Shown here piece by piece: positions 6,263 through 13,823 of a stretch of 14,575 nt of DNA. Every line of letters starts with the position of its first letter. Position 1 is the stretch's first letter. Position numbers and translations under genes: made by a program. Source of the stretch: WGMK01 sp044359155 (lineage in GTDB: Bacteria; Hydrogenedentota; Hydrogenedentia; Hydrogenedentales; JAEUWI01). The stretch lies in the NCBI GenBank assembly GCA_044359155.1, contig JBIKMR010000091.1, forward strand, positions 1-14,575, given 5' to 3'. A model generated the notes under the pieces. That model searched no databases and was not told the DNA's origin. It was given only the letters and a program-made list of their open reading frames with translations.

Positions 6263-7057
6263 ATGAGTGAGAACGCAGAGACGGCCATGCTTTTTGGTAT
6301 GCCGTTTTCCATAACGGAATTCGACGCCGTATGCGCCGCGGTGGATGCACGTATCCAGTCGCGCGAGCCGGGCTTTATTGTCACGCCTAACGTGAATCTG
6401 GTGTGCAACTTCCACCGTGACCCGCAGTTCCGCGAGGTCTATCCCAAGGCTTTCCTTTGGCTCGCGGACGGTATGCCCCTGATGTGGGTGGCGCGGATAT
6501 TGGGGGTGCGTCTGCCCGAGAAGTTGAGCGGCAGCGACATGGTTCCTTGGCTCTCCTCGCACTCCGCCAAGGAAGGCTACCGCATTTTCTTTTTCGGCGG
6601 CTTGCCGGGTTCGGCGGACATTGCCGCGCAACGCCTTCGCCAGCGATATCCCACCCTTCAGGTGGCGGGTTCATATTGTCCGCCGATGGGTTTTGAGAAA
6701 GACCCGGAAGAAAACGCGCGGGCGATTAAGACAATCCATGACGCCAAGCCAGATATTCTCTTTGTGGCTCTGGGCACGCCGAAGCAGGAGCTTTGGCTAG
6801 ACGCCCACATGCACGAGATTCAGGTGCCGGTGTCCATTGGTGTGGGCGCGGCACTGGACTTTCTTTCGGGCAAGGTGAAGCGCGCGCCGCGCTGGGTGCA
6901 GCGGGCGGGGTGCGAGTGGGTGTGGCGGCTGATTCAGGAACCGCGTCGTCTGTGGCGCAGGTACTTGGTGGACGACATGATGATCGTGCTGCTATTGCTG
7001 CGCGAGCTGGGCCGGGGGCGACGCGCACGCGCCGCCGAGGACGGCAGCCATGCCTGA
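6263..7057 (+). CDS. WecG/TagA/CpsF-family glycosyltransferase (GT26)
   Basis: The 264-residue protein matches the WecG/TagA/CpsF family along its length: FIVTPNVNLVCN (Thr41, Asn43), FLWLADGMPLMWVARILG (Asp69, the equivalent of the Asp proposed as catalytic base in TagA), KLSGSDMVPWL, YRIFFFGGLPGSA (106-118), DILFVALGTPKQELW (164-178) and IGVGAALDFLSGKVKRAPRWVQRAGCEWVWRL (from 192). Members transfer a sugar such as N-acetylmannosamine or its uronic acid onto an undecaprenyl-linked first sugar on the cytoplasmic face of the membrane, making the lipid-linked disaccharide. The basic, then hydrophobic, C-terminal tail (RRLWRRYLVDDMMIVLLLLREL) is the usual membrane-association appendage. The gene starts 56 bp after the phosphatase gene and has no obvious Shine-Dalgarno. 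The donor and acceptor sugars cannot be read from sequence. Confidence 0.92.
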   Translation: MSENAETAMLFGMPFSITEFDAVCAAVDARIQSREPGFIVTPNVNLVCNFHRDPQFREVYPKAFLWLADGMPLMWVARILGVRLPEKLSGSDMVPWLSSHSAKEGYRIFFFGGLPGSADIAAQRLRQRYPTLQVAGSYCPPMGFEKDPEENARAIKTIHDAKPDILFVALGTPKQELWLDAHMHEIQVPVSIGVGAALDFLSGKVKRAPRWVQRAGCEWVWRLIQEPRRLWRRYLVDDMMIVLLLLRELGRGRRARAAEDGSHA

Positions 7058-7081
7058 TAGGCCGGGCGCTGCCGGACGCCT

Positions 7082-7094
7082 CGCGCGCGCGCGC
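7082..7094. repeat. Alternating CG run before the polymerase/ligase-like gene
   Basis: Thirteen bases of strictly alternating C and G end 2 bp before the start codon at 7097. The run replaces any Shine-Dalgarno sequence and is a classic Z-DNA-prone and slippage-prone tract. Confidence 0.7.
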
Positions 7095-7096
7095 CC

Positions 7097-8458
7097 ATGA
7101 TTCCCTATTACATCGCGCTGCTCGGCTATATTCCAATTGCGGCCATCATCATGTCTGCGCGAAACAACGCGCTGGCCTTCTCGCTGGCCTACCTGGGCGG
7201 GCTGATGTTCCTGCCTTCGGGGTTGGACATTGAAGTGCCGGGCGTGCCGGACCTGACGAAGGACAACGTGCCGGGCATCGGCATCCTGATTGGCACGATA
7301 CTTTTCCACCCGCGTATCTTCGATCGCTTTCGCTTGTCCAAGCTGGACTTCCTGTTTCTGCTGGGAATGCTGGCAGCATTTGTGACCGCCATGCTGAATG
7401 GCTTTGGCCCGCGCTTTGGGTTGTCGCAAATGGTGGACGTGGGCCTGAGCTTCATGCTGCCGGTGGTGTTGGCGCGCATACACCTGGGTACGCCCGCATC
7501 GCTGCGGACCTTTATGGTTACGCTGGTGCTGCTGGCCTGCGTATATGTGCCGTTCTCGATGTGGGAATTCCGCATGAGCCCGCAGTTTCACACGTGGACT
7601 TATGGCTATTTCCAGCACGTGTTTCAGCAACACATGCGCGGCACCTTCTGGCGGCCCATTGTGTTCTTCTACCACGCCTTGGCGCTCGGCCGCTTCTATG
7701 CGCTGGTGGCCTTCATCGCGCTCTACCCCGCACGGCGCGACTTGGTGGCGCTGTTCGGCCCCTATGGAAAATTCATCTTCCTCATTCCCCTGTTTGGTTT
7801 GTTGCTTGAGCAATCGATCAGCCCGGTCATTCTTTTCGTGTTCCTGTGCGTGCTGTATCACGCCGTACAGTGGCGGCATTGGGTGGTGTGGGTAATGCCG
7901 GTGATTGCGTTCACCTGGCTGGGCATGGTGTTTGCGGGGATAGAGGTGGGCTATGGCTCGGTGGGGCGCTTCACGCCGGTAAGCAGTGAGCGCGCGGATT
8001 CTTTTGAGTATCGCCTTCAAGCGTTGCGCGAATACCGCTCGGTGATCCTTAACCGCCCTTGGTTTGGGCATGGCGGCTTTGGGCATGGGCGCATAGAGGG
8101 CCGCGCCACGGATTCTCAGACACTTATCCTGTTGTTGAACCGGGGCGTGGTAGGAACCGCCGTGTACCTGGGCTGGTGGTTTGCGGTGATGTGGTCTGCC
8201 GCACGCACGGCGCAGCGATTGCGAGGCACCCCCATGGGCAAACGGGCAGCAGCCGTGGCGGGCTTCGCCTCGATAGCGCTTACGTTTACCGTGGTCGACG
8301 CGGCTATTGAGCACTTCCTGTTATTCCTTGTGGCAAGCGTATTTGCTATTGATCAATGGATGCGCATGACGCCGGGAGCGGAGCAATTGCCGAGGCAGCT
8401 ATCGCTGGCGGCGGTGCGGCGGCGGTTGCGCGGGCCGGCCATCGAGGCGGCTCCATGA
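7097..8458 (+). CDS. O-antigen polymerase/ligase-like polytopic membrane protein
   Basis: A 453-residue integral membrane protein with about ten to twelve hydrophobic segments, the size and topology of the Wzy polymerase and WaaL ligase group. The best motif is SFEYRLQALREYRSVILNRPWFGHGGFGHG at residues ~302-331, with RATDSQTLILLLNRGVVGTAVYLGWW after it. This matches the periplasmic loop of O-antigen ligase/polymerase (Wzy_C-type) proteins, which ends in a G-x-G turn followed by an N-x-Y/L-x-x-x-L helix. GTFWRPIVFFYHALALGRF (182-200) may be a second functional loop. It would polymerise or ligate lipid-linked oligosaccharides on the periplasmic side. The start is 39 bp after the WecG/TagA-like gene, and a pure CG-alternating run (7082-7094) sits where a Shine-Dalgarno is expected. 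The TGA overlaps the next gene's ATG (ATGA), indicating coupled translation. Confidence 0.72.
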   Translation: MIPYYIALLGYIPIAAIIMSARNNALAFSLAYLGGLMFLPSGLDIEVPGVPDLTKDNVPGIGILIGTILFHPRIFDRFRLSKLDFLFLLGMLAAFVTAMLNGFGPRFGLSQMVDVGLSFMLPVVLARIHLGTPASLRTFMVTLVLLACVYVPFSMWEFRMSPQFHTWTYGYFQHVFQQHMRGTFWRPIVFFYHALALGRFYALVAFIALYPARRDLVALFGPYGKFIFLIPLFGLLLEQSISPVILFVFLCVLYHAVQWRHWVVWVMPVIAFTWLGMVFAGIEVGYGSVGRFTPVSSERADSFEYRLQALREYRSVILNRPWFGHGGFGHGRIEGRATDSQTLILLLNRGVVGTAVYLGWWFAVMWSAARTAQRLRGTPMGKRAAAVAGFASIALTFTVVDAAIEHFLLFLVASVFAIDQWMRMTPGAEQLPRQLSLAAVRRRLRGPAIEAAP

Positions 8459-9627
8459 GTGGCGCGACGACAACGCCGGAGGTGAAACTCTTGTGCCTCT
8501 GCGCGGGAGACCCCACGGCCAACCGCCCCTTCAGCGGTTCCGCGCGTGCTCTATTTTCTGCATTGGACAGGCTCGGCTGTGTGCACGCGGCGGCGAATGT
8601 GCTGGGGTGGACTGACCCCTTCGCGCTTGGCGCTCCACCGATTCGCCTGCTGCGTAAGCTGGACCGCTTTGGCGTGGAAGAGCGCTACCGTTGGTCGCCG
8701 CTGTCGTGGTGGCGCAACACCAAGCGCGCCCATGCGGTGGCGGAAGGGCGGCCTGGGTTCAACGCGGTGCTGATGTATGGCACAACGTATAACCCCGAGG
8801 TGGACGTGCCGAAGTATGTGTACCTCGACGCTACCTCGGCGCAGGTTTCTTCTGCGCACGCCTGGGAGTTCGCGCACTTTACGGACAAGCGCGTGCGTCG
8901 CGTGATTGATTATCAGGACGCGATCTTTCGAGGCTGCACAGCGGTGTTCCCCCGGTCGCAGTGGACGGCAGATTCGCTGCGGAACGATTACCACTTGCCG
9001 GATAACAAGATTGTGGTGGCAGGGGCGGGATCAAATATCGACGACACGCCGCTGCCGCATGGGCCTTACGACCGGGCGCGCATCCTGTTTATTGGCGTGG
9101 AATGGGAACGCAAAGGTGGGCCGTTGCTGGTCGAGGCGTTTCGCAAAGTGCGGCAGGCGCTCCCCCACGCTACGCTGGCGATTGTGGGCTGCACGCCGCA
9201 GATAGACGAGCCGGGTGTTGAGATCATTGGGCGGATTCCCAAGGGCGATCCCGGCGGCAAGAGGCGTCTGTTGGAGGAATACCAGAAGGCATCCGTGTTC
9301 TGCATCATGAGCGAATACGAGCCTTTCGGGATTGTGATGATCGAGGCGCAGGCGAGCGGGGTGCCGTGCGTAGCGCCGAACCGGTACGCGTTTCCAGAGA
9401 CCATTCAAGAGGGGAAGACCGGCGCCCTTGTGGAAGAGTACAATGCTGATCTTCTTTCGCAAGCACTGTTGACCTTGTTGTCTGACCCCGTGCGCCTTGC
9501 TGCCATGGGGGAAGCGGCGCGGCAATGGGTGGCGGAGCAGTGGACCTGGGACCGCGCCGCGCAACGGATTCGTGACCGAGTGGCGAAAGACCTTATCGAC
9601 GGCGCAGGGCGGCCTATCAACGCCTGA
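8455..9627 (+). CDS. Family 4 (GT-B fold) glycosyltransferase
   Basis: The 390-residue protein ends in a canonical Glycos_transf_1 (GT4) domain: ARILFIGVEWERKGGPLLVEAFRKV at ~208-232, ATLAIVGCTP (239-248), VEIIGRIPKG (255-264), an EYQKASVFCIMSEYEPFGIVMIEAQASGVPCVAPN segment (274-309) containing the E-x7-E pair Glu289/Glu297, then ETIQEGKTGALVE. The N-terminal half (1-200) is the acceptor domain, with PFSGSARALFSAL near the start. It should be a retaining transferase using an NDP-sugar (commonly mannose, glucose or galactose) on the cytoplasmic side. The ATG at 8455 is preferred: it overlaps the previous stop as ATGA, follows GAGGCGG at 8444-8450, and the family homology begins immediately. 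The frame is open further upstream, but only as overlap with the preceding gene. The flippase follows after 4 bp. Confidence 0.93.
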   Translation: MSGATTTPEVKLLCLCAGDPTANRPFSGSARALFSALDRLGCVHAAANVLGWTDPFALGAPPIRLLRKLDRFGVEERYRWSPLSWWRNTKRAHAVAEGRPGFNAVLMYGTTYNPEVDVPKYVYLDATSAQVSSAHAWEFAHFTDKRVRRVIDYQDAIFRGCTAVFPRSQWTADSLRNDYHLPDNKIVVAGAGSNIDDTPLPHGPYDRARILFIGVEWERKGGPLLVEAFRKVRQALPHATLAIVGCTPQIDEPGVEIIGRIPKGDPGGKRRLLEEYQKASVFCIMSEYEPFGIVMIEAQASGVPCVAPNRYAFPETIQEGKTGALVEEYNADLLSQALLTLLSDPVRLAAMGEAARQWVAEQWTWDRAAQRIRDRVAKDLIDGAGRPINA

Positions 9628-9631
9628 ATGA

Positions 9632-11242
9632 TTGGACGAACGGAAAGCAGTCGCACCTTTGGAAGAATCACTCGGCACAAAGATACGCCGCAATACGCGC
9701 GTGGCTCTGCTTACGTTTGCTTGGGGACAGTTCCTCAACATCGTGCGGATGCTGGTGCTGTTTCAGTATCTCTCTTCTGAGGGCTATGCCCTTTGGGTCT
9801 TCGCCTTTTCCATCTCCACCTATTTCACCATCTATAACTTTGGCATCTCGAATGCATTCGTAAATTACACCGCCGAGCTGAACACGCATAAGGACTACGA
9901 CCGGCTCAATGGGCTGATCAGCACGGGGTCCGCCGTGGCGTGGGGCTTTGCCGTGCTGGTGGGGATCATCCTGCTTACCTTCACGGAACAGGCAATCGAC
10001 TTCTTCAACATCAGCGAAGAACACCACAGCGAGGCGGAGTTTGTGGTGATTGGCGTGGGCATCACCAGCGCCATCAACATTGGTTTCAACGCGTACCCCG
10101 CGATCCTCACGGGGCTTCAGCGGCTATACGTGGTGAACTATTGCCGCGTGGCGGTGCTCACTTTTGAAGTAGGCAGCACCTTCCTTTTCCTATATTTGGG
10201 TTATGGCCTACGCACGGTGATGCTGCTCTACCTTGCGGGGGTGCTGTTGAGCAACATCATCACGGTTTATTTTGCGCACCGTTACCTGCCGGAGTTGCGC
10301 ATCAAGCTGAACCTGATTAGTTGGAAATACCTGCGCGACATGATAGGGCTGGGCAGCCGCTTGCAGTTGCTGGGTGTGGTGGCGTTGTTCGTGTCCACGC
10401 TCGACATTGTGGTCTTTATGAAGTTCGGCTCGGAGGCGATGGTGGGGCTATACGCGATTTCACAACGCGTGGCCGAGCGCGCCCAGGGAATAGCGCGGCA
10501 AGGCTTTGGCGCGCTGGCCCCGGCAAGCGCTGAGCTGCTTTCGCGCGACGACACGAAGATGGCACGCCATGTGTATGACACGGCGCAGCGTTTCACCGCA
10601 CTCATCTCCGCCTATGTGTTTGCGTATATCGGCATGAATGCGGACTTCGTGATGCACTTTGTGATGGACGAGCAATACGACCCACTGTCGGTGTGGATAC
10701 TCCGCTGGCTTGCGCTGGCAAACGCCATCCATTCGCTCACGGGGCCCGGCTCGTCGATGCTGCGCGGCGCGGGCGCACCCATGCGCGAGACCATTTACCA
10801 GTTCATCATCCTCGTGGTGTTCCTCGGCAGCTTCTATCCGCTGCATGAATACTGGGGCAATACGAGCAACGAGCTGGAGGAATCTTTCCGCAGCGAATTG
10901 TTGCTGGCCTGGCCGATTGCGCTGAGTGTGGGCTGCTTGGTGTTCATCCTGATGGCCAACCGGTTCTTCAAGGCCTCGCTCTTCTCGCCCTTCAACAAGA
11001 TGTTGCCGATATCGCTTGCCGCTGTGGCCTTGGCACTGGGTGTGCATGAAGGCTGGGTGGCGCTTGGCTTCCCCGCGCCCACGGGGCGGTGGGATGCCTT
11101 CATGACCTGCATCCTCACGGGCGGGGTGTACACCGTGGGATTTGCCGCCGCCATGTGGTTCCTGCCGGGGCTTACCCCCAGCGACCGCGAGCAGTTGATC
11201 CGCTTCATTCCCGGCGGCCACCGCTTCATACGCTACGACTGA
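9632..11242 (+). CDS. Polysaccharide flippase-like protein (Wzx/PST, MOP superfamily), TTG start
   Basis: The 536-residue polytopic protein has about twelve to fourteen hydrophobic helices. The first, after a short basic N-terminus (RRNTRVALLTFAWGQFLNIVRMLVLFQYLSSEGYALWVF), is typical of Wzx/RfbX-type flippases, as are YNFGISNAFVNYTAE (68-82) and a second-half copy of the helix pattern from ~245 (LGSRLQLLGVVALFVSTLDIVVFMKFGSEAMVGLYAIS). It should move undecaprenyl-linked oligosaccharides across the inner membrane. An in-frame TGA at 9629-9631 directly precedes the TTG at 9632, so the start cannot be further upstream. TTG at 9632 or 9659 are the choices, neither with a strong Shine-Dalgarno. 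An ATG at 9628 exists but is in another frame and is not used by this protein. It is the last gene of the block, ending 13 bp before the terminator stem. Confidence 0.9.
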   Translation: MDERKAVAPLEESLGTKIRRNTRVALLTFAWGQFLNIVRMLVLFQYLSSEGYALWVFAFSISTYFTIYNFGISNAFVNYTAELNTHKDYDRLNGLISTGSAVAWGFAVLVGIILLTFTEQAIDFFNISEEHHSEAEFVVIGVGITSAINIGFNAYPAILTGLQRLYVVNYCRVAVLTFEVGSTFLFLYLGYGLRTVMLLYLAGVLLSNIITVYFAHRYLPELRIKLNLISWKYLRDMIGLGSRLQLLGVVALFVSTLDIVVFMKFGSEAMVGLYAISQRVAERAQGIARQGFGALAPASAELLSRDDTKMARHVYDTAQRFTALISAYVFAYIGMNADFVMHFVMDEQYDPLSVWILRWLALANAIHSLTGPGSSMLRGAGAPMRETIYQFIILVVFLGSFYPLHEYWGNTSNELEESFRSELLLAWPIALSVGCLVFILMANRFFKASLFSPFNKMLPISLAAVALALGVHEGWVALGFPAPTGRWDAFMTCILTGGVYTVGFAAAMWFLPGLTPSDREQLIRFIPGGHRFIRYD

Positions 11243-11255
11243 CCCATATGAAATG

Positions 11256-11293
11256 AAAATCCCCCCGGCCTATGAATGGGCCGGGGGGATTTT
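11256..11293. terminator. Bidirectional intrinsic terminator between flippase and flgE genes
   Basis: AAAATCCCCCCGGCC (11256-11270) pairs perfectly with GGCCGGGGGGATTTT (11279-11293) over 15 bp around the 8-nt loop TATGAATG. The A-tract on one side and T-tract on the other allow it to end transcription in both directions. It serves the glycan block on + and the hook operon on -, whose stop codons are 60 bp apart. Confidence 0.95.
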
Positions 11294-11302
11294 GTTTATC
11301 GA

Positions 11303-12595
11303 TTACCGTACGAGGTTTACCGTTTCCTGAAGCAGGGTGTCTGCTGCAGTGATGGTACGTGCGTTGGCCTGGTAGGCGCGCTGCGTGATGATGAGGTCGC
11401 TGAACTGCGCGCCCAAGTCCACGTTCGAGCTTTCGAGCACGCCGCCCACGGCGGAGCCGCGCGAGCCGGTACCGGGCACGCCGACCTGCGCCGCGCCGGA
11501 GCCGGGCGTTTCTCGGAAGGAGTTACTTCCAGTGCGCTCGAGTCCGCCCACGTTGGCGAAGGTGGCCAGCGCGACGCGCGCAAGGGTGCGCGTGAGGCCG
11601 TTGCTAAACACCCCGTTGATGTCGCCGTTGGAGCCAACGACGACGCTATCGAGCGAGCCGAGCCCGAAGCCGTTCTGGTTCTGCAGCGAGATGTCGCTCT
11701 CGACCAGGTCGCCGTTCGAGAGCTGGGTGACCTTCCGAAAGTCGAGCGTGAAATTCATGGCGTCGGGCGCGGTGTTGTTCGCGTTGAGCAGGCCAGCGGG
11801 AACGTTGATGTCGAAAACACCGTCTGCGGGGACAAGCAACTCGCCGCTGCTGTTGAACTGCACGGTCTGGCCGCCGAGCGCGGTGTCGATGTTCACGTTG
11901 TTCGCGACGCCGTTTATCCCGGCCGTTACTGTCCACTCATTGTCATTCACCTGGCTCTTGGTGAACGTGAAGGTGATGTCGCGTTCCGTGCCGAGTGAAT
12001 CGAACACACTGATGGTGCGATTCACGGTTTTCGGCAGGGTGACGGTGGCGTTGATGGTGGGGTTGAGGTTGCCGATCATGGTGCCGGCGGTGGTGGTTTG
12101 CACGATGCCGATGCCGCCGAGCGGAATGGAGATGTCGCTGGGGGCGCCGGTGTCGGTGATCACGCCGTCTTCGTCGGCAAGGAAACCCTGCACGCGCAGG
12201 CCGGTGGCGGGGTCGACGAGGTCGCCATTGGCATTGAGCAGGAACGATCCATCGCGGGTGTAGACGTTGCCCTGGCCGTTGTTGAGCACGAAGAATCCGT
12301 TGCCCTGGATGGCGAGGTCGGTGGAGACGCCGGTGGTTACGAGCGAGCCTTGGCCGTGGTCCACGTCGATGCTGGCGATTTGCACGCCGAGGCCGATCTG
12401 TTGGGCGTTGGAACCGCCGAAGGCGCCGAGCGGGGAGGATGCGCCACGCAGCGTCTGCGAGAAGAGGTCTTGAAACAGCACGCGGGAGCTGCGGTAGCCG
12501 GTGGTGTTTACGTTGGCGATGTTGTTGGCCACGACATCGAGTTTGCGCTGTTGCGCCTTGAGCCCGGTCACGGCGGTGAAGAGTGCACTACCCAT
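11303..12595 (-). CDS. flgE: Flagellar hook protein FlgE
   Basis: Structural subunit of the flagellar hook, exported through the flagellar type III system. The 430-residue protein starts MGSALFTAVTGLKAQQRKLD and has the rod/hook N-terminal signature VVANNIANVNTTGYRSSRVLFQDL (21-44), then GLGVQIASIDVDHGQGSL and STDLAIQGNGFFVL (91-104). The central region has the FlaE-type NRTISVFDSLGTERDITFTF segment. The C-terminal Flg_bbr_C helix reads VGGVLESSNVDLGAQFSDLIITQRAYQANARTITAADTLLQETVNLVR. Length and the D1-type central domain favour FlgE over FlgF/FlgG (~260 residues). The ATG at 12595 is chosen over an upstream in-frame ATG (12637) because homology begins there and AAGGAA (12610-12605 on the - strand) sits 9 nt before it. 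It is the last gene of the operon, 65 bp after the TIGR02530-family gene. Confidence 0.95.
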   Translation of the reverse strand: MGSALFTAVTGLKAQQRKLDVVANNIANVNTTGYRSSRVLFQDLFSQTLRGASSPLGAFGGSNAQQIGLGVQIASIDVDHGQGSLVTTGVSTDLAIQGNGFFVLNNGQGNVYTRDGSFLLNANGDLVDPATGLRVQGFLADEDGVITDTGAPSDISIPLGGIGIVQTTTAGTMIGNLNPTINATVTLPKTVNRTISVFDSLGTERDITFTFTKSQVNDNEWTVTAGINGVANNVNIDTALGGQTVQFNSSGELLVPADGVFDINVPAGLLNANNTAPDAMNFTLDFRKVTQLSNGDLVESDISLQNQNGFGLGSLDSVVVGSNGDINGVFSNGLTRTLARVALATFANVGGLERTGSNSFRETPGSGAAQVGVPGTGSRGSAVGGVLESSNVDLGAQFSDLIITQRAYQANARTITAADTLLQETVNLVR

Positions 12596-12660
12596 GAGTT
12601 GTGTTCCTTGTTGGTTTAGAGAAGATGGCCGTTTCAATCAGTCGACGGCCACGGGGCCCC

Positions 12661-13095
12661 TCACAGGGAGTCCGGCCCGATACGGTTGGTTGGGATGTCT
12701 GGGGAGGGCGCAACGGGCGCCACCACCACGGCACTGTCGATATTGGTGAAAACCCCGGCGGGTGCCTCGCCGGTGCGCATCGCGGTGATCACGGTGCGGT
12801 TGGCCACGCTGGCCACCAGCGCAAGGTTTTCCATCAACAGCAGGGATTCTTTTCCGCCGCGCGCGGCAGCCTGGTCCACCGCGTCGCGTATGGCTCCGAG
12901 TTGTCCGTCGCTGAGCGTAATGTTTCGATCGCGCAGGCGCTGCATGGCGTGGTTCGAGAAGCGGATATCTCCCTGCTTTTCGATGGTGCCTTGCAGCACG
13001 CTGCCGAAGTCGGGGCCGCGTGCGTCGGCGCGCGCGGGGGGGGCGGCTTTCGCCGCGCCGAGTTCGGCTGGGTTGAGTGATAGGGGCCTAATCAT
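12661..13095 (-). CDS. TIGR02530-family flagellar operon protein
   Basis: The 144-residue protein matches the small, poorly characterised flagellar-operon family (TIGR02530) usually found between flgD and flgE. Its landmarks are IRFSNHAMQRLRDRNITLSDGQL (45-66), GGKESLLLMENLALVASVANRTVITAMR (80-107) and GVFTNIDSAVVV (114-125). The function is not established; its fixed position in hook operons and small cytosolic character suggest a role in hook assembly or export. The first ~40 residues are Ala/Pro-rich and the last ~20 Pro-rich, both poorly conserved in general. It starts only 3 bp after the flgD stop codon without a clear Shine-Dalgarno, which points to translational coupling. Confidence 0.88.
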   Translation of the reverse strand: MIRPLSLNPAELGAAKAAPPARADARGPDFGSVLQGTIEKQGDIRFSNHAMQRLRDRNITLSDGQLGAIRDAVDQAAARGGKESLLLMENLALVASVANRTVITAMRTGEAPAGVFTNIDSAVVVAPVAPSPDIPTNRIGPDSL

Positions 13096-13098
13096 GGA

Positions 13099-13758
13099 TT
13101 AGGACCCCTGCCCTGCGTCCTCGGGGGTGGTTTCCTTTGGACGCTCGGTGGCGATGCCTATGACGCCGGACATGGGCATGGGCTTTCCGTCCACGGTTAG
13201 GACGACGAGGCTGCCGTCGAGGTGTACGGAATCGACGCGGCCACTGAGGCGCTTGCCATCTACACCGAGTCCTTCGACAAACTTGCCGAGCAGGCCCTGC
13301 GCGGAGATGAAGTTGAGCTGATCGATGTTGCCGCTCAGGGTGTCGAAGTTATCGGTGTACCCTTCGAAGCTGTCGTTCAGGTTCTGCATCTGCTCGAGCG
13401 CGGAGAACTGCGCGAGCTGTGCCACCATCTGCTGGTTGTCCACGGGCTCGAGCGGGTCCTGGTTGGAAAGCTGTTGCACCAGCAACTGAAGGTAGGCGTC
13501 ACGTCCCAGTTCGTTGTTGGGCAGCTCTTCCTTGGCCTTGTTGGTCGCCTTCGTTTGCTGGGTGGTGCCGGTGTCAGCGGCCTTGTCGGCGCTGGCCGCC
13601 CCTGCGTTCTGGATGATCTCTTTCTCTAGCGTGCGCTGAATGCCTTCGAGCTTCGCGCGGAAGTTCGAGACAATCGCCTGGCGTACCTGTGCGCGTTCCT
13701 CGCGCCGGGGGGACATGTTGCCCACCGAGTTCGCGCGGAACGAAACCAATGCATTCAC
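13099..13758 (-). CDS. flgD: Flagellar hook assembly (capping) protein FlgD
   Basis: FlgD caps the growing hook and directs FlgE polymerisation. The 219-residue protein contains the conserved N-domain motif NNELGRDAYLQLLVQQLSNQDPLEPVDNQQMVAQLAQFSALEQMQNL (81-127) and the later FISAQGLLGKFVEGLGVDGKRLSGRVDSV (150-178), followed by a beta-rich stretch. Before the motif is an unusually long, charged and then Ala/Thr/Lys-rich N-terminal region of ~80 residues (RREERAQVRQAIVSNFRAKLEGIQRTLEKEI is probably helical). I chose the GTG at 13758: AAGGAGG on the - strand (13774-13768) lies 9 nt before it, while the longer open frame upstream encodes an Arg-rich sequence with no similarity and overlaps the end of fliK. 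It lies between fliK (65-bp gap) and the TIGR02530-family gene (3-bp gap). Confidence 0.93.
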   Translation of the reverse strand: MNALVSFRANSVGNMSPRREERAQVRQAIVSNFRAKLEGIQRTLEKEIIQNAGAASADKAADTGTTQQTKATNKAKEELPNNELGRDAYLQLLVQQLSNQDPLEPVDNQQMVAQLAQFSALEQMQNLNDSFEGYTDNFDTLSGNIDQLNFISAQGLLGKFVEGLGVDGKRLSGRVDSVHLDGSLVVLTVDGKPMPMSGVIGIATERPKETTPEDAGQGS

Positions 13759-13823
13759 GGTTGGTTTCCTCCTTGGGTTGTGTTTGGTAAAACGATCCGT
13801 CTTGTGTGGCCTGCACGAATAAC

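Noticed and set aside
8063..8088. Direct repeat TTTGGGCATGG twice, 15 bp apart, inside the polymerase/ligase-like gene
   Set aside because: It encodes the WFGHGGFGHG loop of the family motif and is explained by coding for a Gly/His repeat; there is no sign of wider tandem structure.
6992..8314. 440-codon - strand open frame opposite the polymerase/ligase-like gene
   Set aside because: The translation is a His/Arg/Gln-rich string without hydrophobic core or motifs, while the + strand frame encodes a coherent polytopic membrane protein in an operon.
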